In this document: positions 44,955 to 53,965 of the stretch, in pieces
Layout: each line of letters starts with the position of its first letter
Numbering within the stretch: position 1 is the first letter of the stretch
Origin: Isoptericola halotolerans
GTDB lineage: Bacteria > Actinomycetota > Actinomycetes > Actinomycetales > Cellulomonadaceae
Reading direction: 5' to 3'
Assembly (NCBI RefSeq): GCF_013149785.1
Contig: NZ_JABEZU010000001.1
Coordinates: 806,001 to 870,000, forward strand
DNA length: 64,000 nt
Notes under the pieces: generated by a model
The model's database searches: none
Seen by the model: the letters and a program-made list of their open reading frames with translations, nothing else
Told to the model about the DNA's origin: nothing
Program-made: the position numbers and the translations under genes

Positions 44955-46253
44955 GTGCTCAGCGCATTCGGCCGGGCTTTCCGGACACCGGACCTGCGGC
45001 GCAAGCTGCTGTTCACGATCGCCATCATGGCGCTCTTCCGCGTGGGGTCTTTCATCCCGACCCCGGGCGTCGACTACGGCAACGTGCAGCAGTGCGTGGC
45101 GACCCTCGAGGGCGAGACCTCGCTGCTCGGGCTGGTCAACACGTTCAGCGGTGGCGCGCTCCTGCAGCTGTCGGTCTTCGCCCTCGGCATCATGCCGTAC
45201 ATCACGGCGAGCATCATCACCCAGCTGCTGCGTGTGGTGATCCCTCGCTTCGAGGCGCTCCACAAGGAAGGCCAGTCCGGCCAGGCCAAGCTGACGCAGT
45301 ACACGCGCTACCTCACGATCGCGCTGGCGATCCTGCAGTCGACGACGATCGTCACCACGGCTCGCACCGGGCTGCTGTTCCCGGGCTGCGGGCTCGACGT
45401 GGTCGTCAACGACAGCTTCGTGACGGCTGCTCTGATGGTCGTGACGATGACGGCGGGGACCGGTCTGGTCATGTGGATGGGCGAGCTCATCACCGAGCGC
45501 GGCATCGGCAACGGTATGTCGCTGCTGATCTTCACCTCGATCGTGGCCAGCTTCCCCACGGCCCTGTGGTCGATCGCCGGCGGCGCCAACGGGCCGCTGA
45601 ACTTCATCATCATGATCCTGGTGATCGTCCTGGTCATCGGGATGGTCGTCTACGTCGAGCAGTCGCAGCGCCGGATCCCGGTGCAGTACGCCAAGCGCAT
45701 GGTCGGCCGCCGGATGTACGGCGGGACGAGCACCTACATCCCGATCAAGATCAACATGTCGGGCGTCATCCCGGTCATCTTCGCGGCGTCGATCCTCGCG
45801 ATCCCCGCGCTGCTCGCCCAGTTCGGTGACCAGACCGCCGACTGGGTGATCTGGATCTCCAACAACATCGCTCAGCAGGACCAGGCGCTGTACATCGCCT
45901 TGTACGTCCTGATGATCATCTTCTTCGCCTTCTTCTACACGTCGATCACGTTCAACCCGGACGAGGTCGCGGACAACATGAAGAAGTACGGGGGCTTCAT
46001 CCCCGGTATCCGTGCCGGCCGTCCCACGGCCGAGTACCTGGACTTCGTGATCACCCGCATCACGTCGGCAGGTGCGCTCTATCTCGCCATCGTCGCGCTC
46101 ATCCCGACGCTGGTGCTGGTCTTCCTGGGAGCTGCGACGAACATCCCGTTCGGCGGTACGTCGATCCTCATCATCGTCGGCGTCGGCCTCGAGTTCGTGA
46201 AGCAGGTCAACTCCCAGCTGCAGCAGCGACACTACGAAGGGTTCCTCCGTTGA
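44955..46253 (+). CDS. secY: preprotein translocase subunit SecY
   Basis: A 432-residue channel of the Sec translocon with ten membrane helices visible as regular hydrophobic stretches. The N-terminal MLSAFGRAFRTPDLRRKLLF, plug-domain region FSGGALLQLSVFALGIMPYI and cytosolic loop around GMVVYVEQSQRRIPVQYAKR are characteristic. GTG start with GGAGGAT. Its stop overlaps the nearest possible start of adk (TTGA). Confidence 0.97.
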   Translation: MLSAFGRAFRTPDLRRKLLFTIAIMALFRVGSFIPTPGVDYGNVQQCVATLEGETSLLGLVNTFSGGALLQLSVFALGIMPYITASIITQLLRVVIPRFEALHKEGQSGQAKLTQYTRYLTIALAILQSTTIVTTARTGLLFPGCGLDVVVNDSFVTAALMVVTMTAGTGLVMWMGELITERGIGNGMSLLIFTSIVASFPTALWSIAGGANGPLNFIIMILVIVLVIGMVVYVEQSQRRIPVQYAKRMVGRRMYGGTSTYIPIKINMSGVIPVIFAASILAIPALLAQFGDQTADWVIWISNNIAQQDQALYIALYVLMIIFFAFFYTSITFNPDEVADNMKKYGGFIPGIRAGRPTAEYLDFVITRITSAGALYLAIVALIPTLVLVFLGAATNIPFGGTSILIIVGVGLEFVKQVNSQLQQRHYEGFLR

Positions 46254-46891
46254 CCGAGACGAACACCCCGACCACCCGCCGCGAGCTCCACGGCGCCCCG
46301 AGCGACGAAGGGCGAGTGACGCGACTGGTGATCATGGGCCCGCAGGGCGCCGGCAAGGGCACCCAGGCGGCGCGGCTCGCCGAGGTCTTCGGCATCCCCG
46401 CGATCTCGACCGGGGACATCTTCCGTGCGAACATCGCCGGCGGTACCGAGCTGGGCCGCCTCGCCCAGGAGTACTCCTCGAAGGGTGAGCTCGTCCCGGA
46501 CGAGGTCACGGACTCGATGGTTCGCGACCGGCTCGCCGAGGAGGATGTCCACGGCGGGTTCCTGCTGGACGGCTACCCGCGCAACGCGCACCAGGTCGAG
46601 GCGTTGGACGGCATCCTGTCCGACCTGGGCTGGGAGCTGGACGGCGTCATCGAGCTGACGGCGGACCGTGACGAGCTGCTCGGGCGCATCGCCAAGCGTG
46701 CGGAGGTCGAGGGGCGTGAGGACGACACCCCGGCCGCGATCGCGCGTCGTCTGGACATCTACGACGCCGAGACGGCACCGCTGACCGCCGCGTACGCGGA
46801 GCGGGGCATCCTTGCCCAGGTCGACGGCATCGGGGAGATCTCCGAGGTCACGGACCGCATCGTGACCGCGCTCGCGCAGCAGCTCGGCTGA
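46250..46891 (+). CDS. adk: adenylate kinase (short type)
   Basis: Catalyses AMP + ATP to 2 ADP. P-loop GPQGAGKGTQ, AMP-binding STGDIFRANI and GFLLDGYPRN are intact. The LID is the short form without a zinc-binding insert (GREDDTPAAIARRLDIYDAE), as in actinobacteria. From the TTG overlapping the secY stop it is 213 residues, but the first 22 (to DEGRVTRLVIMG) have no family counterpart. A GTG at 46316 would give 191 residues with the usual N-terminus and is a serious alternative start. Confidence 0.94.
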   Translation: MTETNTPTTRRELHGAPSDEGRVTRLVIMGPQGAGKGTQAARLAEVFGIPAISTGDIFRANIAGGTELGRLAQEYSSKGELVPDEVTDSMVRDRLAEEDVHGGFLLDGYPRNAHQVEALDGILSDLGWELDGVIELTADRDELLGRIAKRAEVEGREDDTPAAIARRLDIYDAETAPLTAAYAERGILAQVDGIGEISEVTDRIVTALAQQLG

Positions 46892-46898
46892 GCTGGCG

Positions 46899-47768
46899 TT
46901 GTTCCGCTCGCACCCACGGATCGAGCTCAAGAGCCTCGACCAGATGCGCCTCATGCGACGCGCGGGGCTGGTCGTGGCAGACACGCTCGCCGCGGTGCGG
47001 GCGGCCGCGCGTCCGGGCTGCACCACGAGCGACCTCGACGCGGTCGCGGCCCGGTCGATCGACGCCGCCGGTGCCGTTCCCTCGTTCCTGGGCTACCAGG
47101 GCTTCCCGGCGACGATCTGCACGTCGGTGAACGAGGAGATCGTCCACGGCATCCCGGGTCGGCGCGTGCTGGCCCCGGGGGACGTCGTCTCGGTCGACTG
47201 CGGTGCCGTCGTCGAGGGCTGGCACGGCGACTCGGCGATCACCTTCGTCCTCGGCGAGGACGGCGCGACGGACCTCGAAGACCCGGCCGGCGACGTCGAC
47301 CAGGCTGACCTGGGACTGGTTCGCGCGACCCGTACGGCCATGTGGGCGGGTATCGCGGCGCTGGCGGACGGCCGCAGGGTCGGCGACGTGGGCGTGGCCG
47401 TCGAGGCGTCGGTGGAAGTGTCCGCCGACCTCCTGGGTCACGGGTACGGGATCGTCGAGGAGTACACGGGCCACGGCATCGGCACCCAGATGCACCAGCC
47501 GCCCGACGTCGTCAACTTTGCTGCCGGCGACCGGGGGCCCCGGTTGAGGCCGGGCATGTGCCTGGCGGTCGAGCCGATGGTCACGCTCGGATCGGCGACG
47601 ACCGCGGTCCTCGACGACGGCTGGACGGTGGTGACGGCCGACGGGTCCCGCGCTGCGCACTGGGAGCACACGGTCGCTCTCCTCGACGGCGGGGTCGCCG
47701 TGCTGACGGCTCAGGACCTCGGCGCGGCCGGCCTGGAGCTGTTCGGCGTCCGGCCCGTCGGGTTGTGA
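46899..47768 (+). CDS. map: methionine aminopeptidase type I
   Basis: A 289-residue metalloprotease removing N-terminal Met. The metal ligands are visible: Asp in VVSVDCGAVVEGW, Asp in HGDSAITF, His in GHGIGTQMHQPP, Glu in LAVEPMV and Glu in WEHTVAL; the substrate His is in EIVHGIPG. TTG start (FRSHPRIELKSLDQMRLMRR) gives the expected N-terminus. Seven bases after adk. Confidence 0.95.
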   Translation: MFRSHPRIELKSLDQMRLMRRAGLVVADTLAAVRAAARPGCTTSDLDAVAARSIDAAGAVPSFLGYQGFPATICTSVNEEIVHGIPGRRVLAPGDVVSVDCGAVVEGWHGDSAITFVLGEDGATDLEDPAGDVDQADLGLVRATRTAMWAGIAALADGRRVGDVGVAVEASVEVSADLLGHGYGIVEEYTGHGIGTQMHQPPDVVNFAAGDRGPRLRPGMCLAVEPMVTLGSATTAVLDDGWTVVTADGSRAAHWEHTVALLDGGVAVLTAQDLGAAGLELFGVRPVGL

Positions 47769-47780
47769 CCGACGTCAAGG

Positions 47781-47808
47781 TTGCTCTTCGGACTTCATGG
47801 CGTAGGAT
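47781..47808 (+). promoter_or_regulatory. candidate promoter for the infA-rpoA operon
   Basis: TTGCTC, a 16-bp spacer and TAGGAT, just after the map stop and about 195 bases upstream of infA. Confidence 0.5.
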
Positions 47809-48002
47809 GGTCTGTCGGGTGTAGTCCGTTCGTGCGTGCCCGTCCCGAGCTCGTGGAGTCTCCGCTGAGCAGAGGATGTCGGCCTGGCTAGCGGAAGCAC
47901 GCGATCCACGTTCCCGACGTCCTGTCCTGGTGCCGCCACGGACGGTCGGGGGGCGCGTGGCAGCAGTCCGTCGAGAGACACAGACGAGAGTTAGCGGAGG
48001 AC

Positions 48003-48224
48003 ATGGCAAAGAAGGACGGTGTCATCGAGATCGAGGGCAGCGTGATCGAGGCTCTGCCGAACGCGATGTTCCGCGTGGAGCTGGCCAACGGTCACAAGGT
48101 TCTCGCGCACATCTCGGGCAAGATGCGGCAGCACTACATCCGGATCCTTCCCGAGGACCGGGTCGTGGTGGAGCTCAGCCCGTACGACCTGTCCCGTGGC
48201 CGGATCGTCTACCGCTACAAGTAG
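48003..48224 (+). CDS. infA: translation initiation factor IF-1
   Basis: A 73-residue OB-fold factor blocking the A site during initiation. [20 protein letters not shown] and [20 protein letters not shown] are diagnostic; length is exact for the family. ATG with AGCGGAGG. Confidence 0.97.
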   Translation: MAKKDGVIEIEGSVIEALPNAMFRVELANGHKVLAHISGKMRQHYIRILPEDRVVVELSPYDLSRGRIVYRYK

Positions 48225-48306
48225 TCGTCATCCCCCCACCCGATCTACATCGCCGCCTGCGCGGCCGGCCTCACGGCTCGGCCAGGGAGGCGGCGGAGGA
48301 ACACTG

Positions 48307-48420
48307 ATGAAGGTCAAGCCGAGCGTCAAGAAGATCTGCGACAAGTGCAAGGTGATCCGCCGGCACGGTCGCGTCATGGTGATCTGCGACAACCTGCGCC
48401 ACAAGCAGCGCCAGGGCTGA
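48307..48420 (+). CDS. rpmJ: 50S ribosomal protein L36 (zinc-binding)
   Basis: A 37-residue protein with [15 protein letters not shown] and the downstream Cys and His ([10 protein letters not shown]) of the zinc-binding type. ATG with GGAGGAAC. Too short to be obvious but certain by motif. Confidence 0.97.
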   Translation: MKVKPSVKKICDKCKVIRRHGRVMVICDNLRHKQRQG

Positions 48421-48600
48421 TCGCAGCAGCATGACTCCGTGGCCCGTCCTCCGGGGCGAGCCGCGCACAGCGCACCAGCACGAACCCGACCGTCCCTCCC
48501 GGGCGGCGGGGGAACCTCCGGTCCAGAGGCCGGGGCCCGCGGACCGCGGGAGGCAGGTGCGGCAGACCTCTGGAGAGCAGTACAAGGAGCCGGAAGGCAC

Positions 48601-48975
48601 ATGGCACGTCTTGTCGGCGTCGACCTCCCCCGCGAAAAGCGGATCGTGGTCGCGCTCACCTACATCTACGGCGTCGGTCGTACGCGCGCCGAGCAGGCCG
48701 TCGCGGCGACGGGGGTCTCCCCGGACGCACGCGTGAAGGAGCTCGGCGACGCCGAGCTCGTCGCGCTGCGCGACTACCTCGAGGGGAACTTCCAGCTCGA
48801 GGGTGATCTCCGTCGCGAGGTCGCCGCCGACATCCGCCGCAAGGTGGAGATCGGTACCTACCAGGGTCTGCGTCACCGTCGCGGACTGCCGGTGCGCGGT
48901 CAGCGCACCAAGACCAACGCGCGTACCCGCAAGGGCAAGAAGCGCACCGTCGCGGGCAAGAAGAAGGCCCGCTGA
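48601..48975 (+). CDS. rpsM: 30S ribosomal protein S13
   Basis: A 124-residue 30S head protein contacting P-site t[23 protein letters not shown], then [20 protein letters not shown] and a basic KGKKR tail. ATG with AAGGAGCCGGAAGG upstream. The 180-base gap after rpmJ holds no gene. Confidence 0.97.
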   Translation: MARLVGVDLPREKRIVVALTYIYGVGRTRAEQAVAATGVSPDARVKELGDAELVALRDYLEGNFQLEGDLRREVAADIRRKVEIGTYQGLRHRRGLPVRGQRTKTNARTRKGKKRTVAGKKKAR

Positions 48976-49046
48976 CGTCAGCAGTCCGTGGAGCGGCCTG
49001 ACCGCCGCCCCGGTCCGACGACCTCAGACCAGGAGTATTTGCACAT

Positions 49047-49451
49047 ATGCCTCCCAAGACTCGCGCAGGTGCTGCGCGCAAGCCCCGCCGCAAGGACAAG
49101 AAGAACGTCCCGCTCGGCCAGGCGCACATCAAGAGCACGTTCAACAACACGATCGTCTCGATCACCGACCCGTCGGGCGCCGTCATCTCGTGGGCGTCCG
49201 CCGGCCACGTCGGCTTCAAGGGCTCCCGCAAGTCCACGCCGTACGCCGCGCAGCTCGCTGCCGAGTCGGCCGCTCGCCGCGCGCAGGAGCACGGCGTCAA
49301 GAAGGTCGACGTCTTCGTCAAGGGCCCGGGTTCCGGTCGCGAGACCGCCATCCGCTCCCTGCAGGCGACCGGCCTCGAGGTCGGCTCGATCCAGGACGTG
49401 ACGCCCCAGGCGCACAACGGCTGCCGCCCCCCCAAGCGTCGCCGCGTCTGA
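49047..49451 (+). CDS. rpsK: 30S ribosomal protein S11
   Basis: A 134-residue platform protein. [20 protein letters not shown] and [20 protein letters not shown] and the ending [12 protein letters not shown] are typical. ATG with CAGGAG. In mycobacteria rpsD follows here; it is absent in this operon. Confidence 0.97.
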   Translation: MPPKTRAGAARKPRRKDKKNVPLGQAHIKSTFNNTIVSITDPSGAVISWASAGHVGFKGSRKSTPYAAQLAAESAARRAQEHGVKKVDVFVKGPGSGRETAIRSLQATGLEVGSIQDVTPQAHNGCRPPKRRRV

Positions 49452-49630
49452 CCGTCTGATCGCCGGCCGCACCCGGGTGCGGCGTGGGAGTGCCGAGAGG
49501 CGGCTCCCGCGCCTCGCCCGGGCCGACCGGCAACCTGCCCGGACGGGTGGACCGAGTCCCGTCCGGGACCGCGCCAGACCGCGGATCGTGATGCGTCATA
49601 TAGCGGACGCACACTGAAAGGACCAACACA

Positions 49631-50647
49631 GTGCTCATCGCACAGCGCCCCACCCTGACCGAAGAGGTCATCTCGGAGTACCGTTCGCGCTTCTCCATCG
49701 AGCCGCTCGAGCCTGGCTTCGGCTACACGCTCGGCAACTCGCTGCGTCGCACGCTGCTGTCGTCCATCCCGGGCGCAGCGGTCACCTCCATCCGCATCGA
49801 CGGTGTGCTCCACGAGTTCACCACCGTGCCGGGTGTCAAGGAGGACGTCACCGAGATCATCCTCAACATCAAGAACCTCGTCGTCTCCTCGGAGAACGAC
49901 GAGCCGGTCGTGATGTACCTGCGCAAGCAGGGTGCCGGTGCGGCGACCGCGGCGGACATCGTGCCGCCCGCGGGTGTCGAGGTGCACAACCCCGACCTGC
50001 ACATCGCCACGCTCAACGACGAGGGCAAGCTCGAGATCGAGCTCACCGTCGAGCGTGGACGTGGCTATGTGTCCGCCGCGCAGAACAAGGCGTTGGACGC
50101 CGAGATCGGTCGGATCCCCGTGGACTCGATCTACTCGCCCGTCCTGAAGGTCACCTACAAGGTCGAGGCCACCCGTGTCGAGCAGCGCACGGACTTCGAC
50201 AAGCTGATCGTCGACGTCGAGACCAAGCAGGCCATCGCACCGCGTGACGCGCTCGCGTCGGCCGGCAAGACGCTCGTCGAGCTGTTCGGCCTCGCCCGGG
50301 AGCTCAACGTCGAGGCCGAGGGCATCGAGATCGGACCGTCGCCGACGGACACCGCGCTCGCCGCGGACCTGGCGCTGCCGATCGAGGAGCTCAACCTCAC
50401 CATCCGGTCGTACAACTGCCTCAAGCGCGAGGGCATCCACCAGGTCGGTGAGCTGGTCGCGCGCAGCGAGGCGGACCTGCTCGACATCCGCAACTTCGGT
50501 GCCAAGTCGATCAACGAGGTCAAGGAAAAGCTCGCGGAGCTGGGTCTCGCCCTCAAGGACTCGCCTCTCGACTTCGACCCCTCCGGCGCGCAGTACTTCA
50601 GCGGCGGGGACGACGAGACCTCGTACACCGACGAGCAGTCGTACTGA
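49631..50647 (+). CDS. rpoA: RNA polymerase alpha subunit
   Basis: A 338-residue dimerising platform subunit. The N-terminal domain begins [20 protein letters not shown] and contains [19 protein letters not shown], the dimer/beta contact. The C-terminal domain (about 245-305) has [20 protein letters not shown] with the DNA- and activator-binding 265 region. An acidic tail follows. GTG start with GAAAGGA. Confidence 0.97.
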   Translation: MLIAQRPTLTEEVISEYRSRFSIEPLEPGFGYTLGNSLRRTLLSSIPGAAVTSIRIDGVLHEFTTVPGVKEDVTEIILNIKNLVVSSENDEPVVMYLRKQGAGAATAADIVPPAGVEVHNPDLHIATLNDEGKLEIELTVERGRGYVSAAQNKALDAEIGRIPVDSIYSPVLKVTYKVEATRVEQRTDFDKLIVDVETKQAIAPRDALASAGKTLVELFGLARELNVEAEGIEIGPSPTDTALAADLALPIEELNLTIRSYNCLKREGIHQVGELVARSEADLLDIRNFGAKSINEVKEKLAELGLALKDSPLDFDPSGAQYFSGGDDETSYTDEQSY

Positions 50648-50723
50648 CGCACCGCGCCCGCAGCGGCCCCGCTCGACATGACGGGGCCGCGCGACGCGGT
50701 ACCACCCTCAAGGAGAACCAGAA

Positions 50724-51242
50724 ATGCCTACCCCCACCAAGGGTCCGCGGCTCGGTGGCAGCCCGGCTCACGAGCGCCTGATCCTCGCGAACCTCGCGAC
50801 GGCGCTCTTCGAGCACGGCCGTATCACCACGACCGAGACGAAGGCCAAGCGTCTGCGTCCGACCGCCGAGCGTCTCATCACGCTCGCCAAGCGTGGCGAC
50901 CTGCACGCCCGGCGTCGGGTGCTGACGGTCGTGCGCGACAAGTCCGTCGTGCACACCCTGTTCACCGAGATCGCCCCGGCCATGGCCGAGCGCAACGGTG
51001 GCTACACCCGCATCACGAAGGTCGGTAACCGCAAGGGCGACAACGCGCCGATGGCGGTCATCGAGCTCGTGACGGAGCCGGTCAGCCCGAAGCAGGCCGT
51101 CGTGGCCGAGGCCACCAAGGCCGCCGAGAAGTCGGCGAAGGCCGAGACGGCGGAGAAGCCGGCCGAGGAGGCGCCCGCCGCCGAGTCGCCGGTCGAGGCC
51201 GCCGAGTCCGAGGCCCCGGCCGAGGAGAAGAAGGAGGACTGA
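50724..51242 (+). CDS. rplQ: 50S ribosomal protein L17 with acidic Ala/Glu tail
   Basis: A 172-residue tunnel-exit protein. [20 protein letters not shown] and [20 protein letters not shown] identify it; the conserved domain ends near residue 120. The remaining ~50 residues are an Ala/Glu/Lys/Pro repeat tail, common in actinobacteria but absent from E. coli L17. ATG with AAGGAGAA. A 17-bp terminator follows. Confidence 0.97.
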   Translation: MPTPTKGPRLGGSPAHERLILANLATALFEHGRITTTETKAKRLRPTAERLITLAKRGDLHARRRVLTVVRDKSVVHTLFTEIAPAMAERNGGYTRITKVGNRKGDNAPMAVIELVTEPVSPKQAVVAEATKAAEKSAKAETAEKPAEEAPAAESPVEAAESEAPAEEKKED

Positions 51243-51263
51243 GTCCTCTCTTCTGCCAGTCTC

Positions 51264-51301
51264 CGAAGGCCCCGCACCACACCAGTGGTGCGGGGCCTTC
51301 G
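51264..51301 (+). terminator. terminator after rplQ
   Basis: A 17-bp perfect stem (51264-51280 with 51285-51301) and 4-nt loop, 21 bases after the stop. It ends the infA-rplQ operon. Confidence 0.85.
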
Positions 51302-51321
51302 CCGTCCCTACCGTGGGTGCC

Positions 51322-52065
51322 ATGCTCCCCGTCGTCCTGGTCCACGGCTCCCGGACGTCACGGACGATGTGGCGGCGCCAGCTCGAGGTGCTGCAGGCCG
51401 CCGGGATCCCGGCGATCGCTCCCGACCTGCCCGGGCACGGAGCGCGGCGTGACGAGAGGTTCGGCCTCGACACCGCCGTCGGGGCGGTGCACGACGCCGT
51501 CGCGGACGTCGGTGGTCGGGCACTGGTCGTCGGGCTCTCACTGGGCGGGTATGTCGCGATCGAGCATCGAGCGCGGTTCCCTGGGCAGTGTGCGGGCCTG
51601 GTCGCCGCCTCGTGCTGCACGAGCCCGACCACGCCGCTGCGGGCGGGCTGGTTGACGATCGCGCGCTGGATCGAGCGGTGGCCCGACTCCGGGGCGCGGC
51701 TCAACGAGACCCTGGTTCGGGGGCTGCTGGACGCCGAGGCCGGCCGCGACCTGGCGGCCGGAGGCTTCGCGCTCGAGGTCATGGTCGACGTCCTGCAGGA
51801 GGTCGAGCGCGTCGACGTGCGCCGTTCGCTCGCAGTGACGGACAGCCCGGTCCGGCTCGTCAACGGTCAGTGGGACCACTTCCGGGGTCAGGAGCGGTCG
51901 ATGGTCGCCGCGGCGCGTGCGGGTGGGGCGGACGCGCGTCTCGTCGTCGTCCCGCGCGCGCGACACCTCGTCAGCCTGGACCGTCCGGTCGCCTTCAGCC
52001 GTGCCGTGCTGGAGGCCCATGCCGCGGTGGCGCCCCACGACACCCGTCCGGCGGCCGGTGCGTAG
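51322..52065 (+). CDS. alpha/beta-fold hydrolase
   Basis: A 247-residue enzyme with the alpha/beta-hydrolase layout: N-terminal strand LPVVLVHGSRTSRTMWRRQL (oxyanion HG), nucleophile Ser in GLSLGGYVAI, and a C-terminal His in RARHLVSLDRPVAFS. An Asp between them (VNGQWDHFRG) is a candidate for the third triad member. Substrate cannot be inferred. There is no ribosome site; a TACCGT -10-like hexamer ends 7 bases before the ATG, suggesting a leaderless mRNA. A GTG nine bases upstream is an alternative start. It converges with the ROK kinase gene four bases away. Confidence 0.85.
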   Translation: MLPVVLVHGSRTSRTMWRRQLEVLQAAGIPAIAPDLPGHGARRDERFGLDTAVGAVHDAVADVGGRALVVGLSLGGYVAIEHRARFPGQCAGLVAASCCTSPTTPLRAGWLTIARWIERWPDSGARLNETLVRGLLDAEAGRDLAAGGFALEVMVDVLQEVERVDVRRSLAVTDSPVRLVNGQWDHFRGQERSMVAAARAGGADARLVVVPRARHLVSLDRPVAFSRAVLEAHAAVAPHDTRPAAGA

Positions 52066-52069
52066 CGCC

Positions 52070-52816
52070 TCAGCCGGCGAACAGGTCCCATGCGCGTGCT
52101 CCGCCGACCAGCGCCGCCGCGTTCGGGACGACGACGACGTCGTCACCCAGCCGTGCGAGCGCCGACGGCGTGATGCGGCGTGCGTTGCCCCCACCCAGGT
52201 AGAGCCGGTCCCACCAGAAGACGGGACGCAGCCCCTCGACGACGGACACGACCCGCCGGGACCACAGGCCGTCGCCGAGGCGGCGTCGTTCAGGCTCCCC
52301 GACGTAGGCGTCGTAGGTGGTGCCGCGACGGACCGGTGCCCGGGACCACTCCAGGTGCGGGGCGAGCCGGCCGCCGTCGAACAACGCCGATCCCAGGCCG
52401 GTACCGAGGGTGAGGACGAGCTCGACACCGGACGACGCGACGACGCCGGCGCCATGGATCTCCGCGTCGTTGAGCACGAGCGCGGGCACGCCGAGTCGAT
52501 CGACCAGCGCGGCCCGGACGTCGAAGCTGCGCCAGGCCGTCACGAGCTCGGGCACGACCCGGGTGCGCGGCCCCGCGCGGGTCACGTAGTGGGGCGTGTG
52601 CACCACGACGCCGTGACGCACCATCCCCGGCATGCCGAGCGTCACCCTGTCGGCGGGCGGTAGCCCGGCCGCGATGTCGGCGACGGTGTCCACGAGCAGG
52701 GTGGGCGGGAGCGGGTACGGCGTCGGGACACGGACCGGCGGCGAGTGGGCGGTACCTGCCGCGTCGAGGACGTTCGCCTTGATGCCGCCACCGCCGCAGT
52801 CCACCGCCAGGGTCAT
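52070..52816 (-). CDS. ROK-family kinase, polyphosphate-glucokinase-like
   Basis: A 248-residue sugar-kinase-fold protein. The phosphate-binding start TLAVDCGGGGIKANVLD, the catalytic Asp in VLNDAEIHGAG, and ELVLTLGTGLGSALFDGG match the polyphosphate/ATP glucokinase branch. After that, canonical members have an E-L-G-H motif holding the sugar; here the corresponding place reads HLEWSRAPV, so the substrate may differ or activity may be altered. No ROK zinc motif is seen. I chose the ATG at 52816; a GTG 15 bases upstream is possible. It is divergent from truA, 40 bp apart. Confidence 0.75.
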   Translation of the reverse strand: MTLAVDCGGGGIKANVLDAAGTAHSPPVRVPTPYPLPPTLLVDTVADIAAGLPPADRVTLGMPGMVRHGVVVHTPHYVTRAGPRTRVVPELVTAWRSFDVRAALVDRLGVPALVLNDAEIHGAGVVASSGVELVLTLGTGLGSALFDGGRLAPHLEWSRAPVRRGTTYDAYVGEPERRRLGDGLWSRRVVSVVEGLRPVFWWDRLYLGGGNARRITPSALARLGDDVVVVPNAAALVGGARAWDLFAG

Positions 52817-52856
52817 GAGATCGGCCACCACTCCATCATCCGGTCAGAATGGTGCC

Positions 52857-53771
52857 GTGAGCACCACGACACCCTCGGACCCCTCGGGCAGGGTTCCCGG
52901 CAGCCTGCGGGTCCGCCTCGACCTGGCCTACGCCGGGACACACTTCGCCGGGTGGGCCGCCCAGCCCGGCCTGCGGACCGTCCAGGGCGTCCTGGAGGAG
53001 GCTCTGACGACGATCGTGCGGGCCGAGCCGCTCGGCCTCGCCAGACCCCGGCTGACCGTGGCCGGCCGGACGGACGCCGGCGTGCACGCCCGGGGGCAGG
53101 TGGCGCACGTCGACCTCCCGGTCGAACGGTGGGAGGCGATGCCCGGTCGGTCGGGCCGGACCCCGGGCCGGGCACTGGTCGACCGGCTGTCCGGGCTGCT
53201 GCCGCCCGACGTCGTCGTCCATCGTGCGAGCCGTGCGCCGGCGGGGTTCGACGCGCGCTTCTCCGCGACGGCTCGGACGTACCGGTACCGGATCGCCGAC
53301 CAGCACGAGCTGCGCGATCCCTTGCGGCGGGAGGGAGTGCTGTGGCACCGCCGCGAGCTCGACGTGGCGGCCATGCAGGCTGCCGCGCAACCGCTGCTCG
53401 GGCTGCACGACTTCGCGGCCTACTGCAAGCCTCGCGAGGGGGCCACGACGATCCGCGAGCTGACCAGGTTCGACTGGTCGAGGCCGGACGCCGGAGCTGA
53501 CGCGGGGCTGGTGGTCGCGGTGGTCGAGGCGGACGCGTTCTGCCACTCCATGGTGCGGGCGCTGGTCGGCACGTCGCTCGCGGTGGGGGAGGGGCGGCGC
53601 GACCGGGAGGACCAGGCGCTCGTCCTGGCCGGGAGGGACCGCGCGGCCGCGGCCGCGGTCGCGCCGGCGCAGGGGCTCACGCTCGAGCGGGTGGACTATC
53701 CGCCGGACGAGGAGCTGGGGGAGCGAGCGGCGCGCATCCGGGCGCGACGCTCGCCCGACGAGCTGAGGTAG
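52857..53771 (+). CDS. truA: tRNA pseudouridine synthase A
   Basis: Makes pseudouridine at positions 38-40 of the tRNA anticodon arm. 304 residues from the GTG at 52857. RLDLAYAGTHFAGWAAQPGL, catalytic Asp73 in GRTDAGVHARGQVAH, and ARTYRYRI are typical. An Arg/Ala/Gly insertion (PGRSGRTPGRALVDRL) is normal in actinobacteria. The longer in-frame reading over the ROK gene was rejected. A CAGAAT -10 ends 6 bases before the GTG, so the mRNA is probably leaderless. Confidence 0.95.
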   Translation: MSTTTPSDPSGRVPGSLRVRLDLAYAGTHFAGWAAQPGLRTVQGVLEEALTTIVRAEPLGLARPRLTVAGRTDAGVHARGQVAHVDLPVERWEAMPGRSGRTPGRALVDRLSGLLPPDVVVHRASRAPAGFDARFSATARTYRYRIADQHELRDPLRREGVLWHRRELDVAAMQAAAQPLLGLHDFAAYCKPREGATTIRELTRFDWSRPDAGADAGLVVAVVEADAFCHSMVRALVGTSLAVGEGRRDREDQALVLAGRDRAAAAAVAPAQGLTLERVDYPPDEELGERAARIRARRSPDELR

Positions 53772-53792
53772 CTCACGGCGACGGTGAGCGTC

Positions 53793-53965
53793 TCGCCGCG
53801 AGCCTGCGCTGTGCTGCGGGCGCCGGCCTCGTCCCTCGGCCGCCACCCTGCGCGACGCTCCGGCTCACGGCTCGGTGCCGGTGGTCGCCGCGAGCCTGCG
53901 CTGTGCTGCGGGCGCCGGCCTCGTCCCTCGGCCGCCACCCTGCGCGACGCTCCGGCTCACGGCTC
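53793..53965. repeat. two perfect 81-bp direct repeats (53793-53873 and 53885-53965)
   Basis: Two identical 81-bp units are separated by 11 bp (period 92). They fill the gap between the convergent truA and DUF5709 genes, and the second copy covers the last codons and stop of the DUF5709 gene. This looks like a recent tandem duplication of the 3' end region. Neither copy encodes an independent protein. Confidence 0.9.

Noticed and set aside
52632-52856. N-terminal extension of truA
   Set aside because: It overlaps the divergent ROK kinase gene; the GTG at 52857 gives the family start and has a promoter-like hexamer just upstream.
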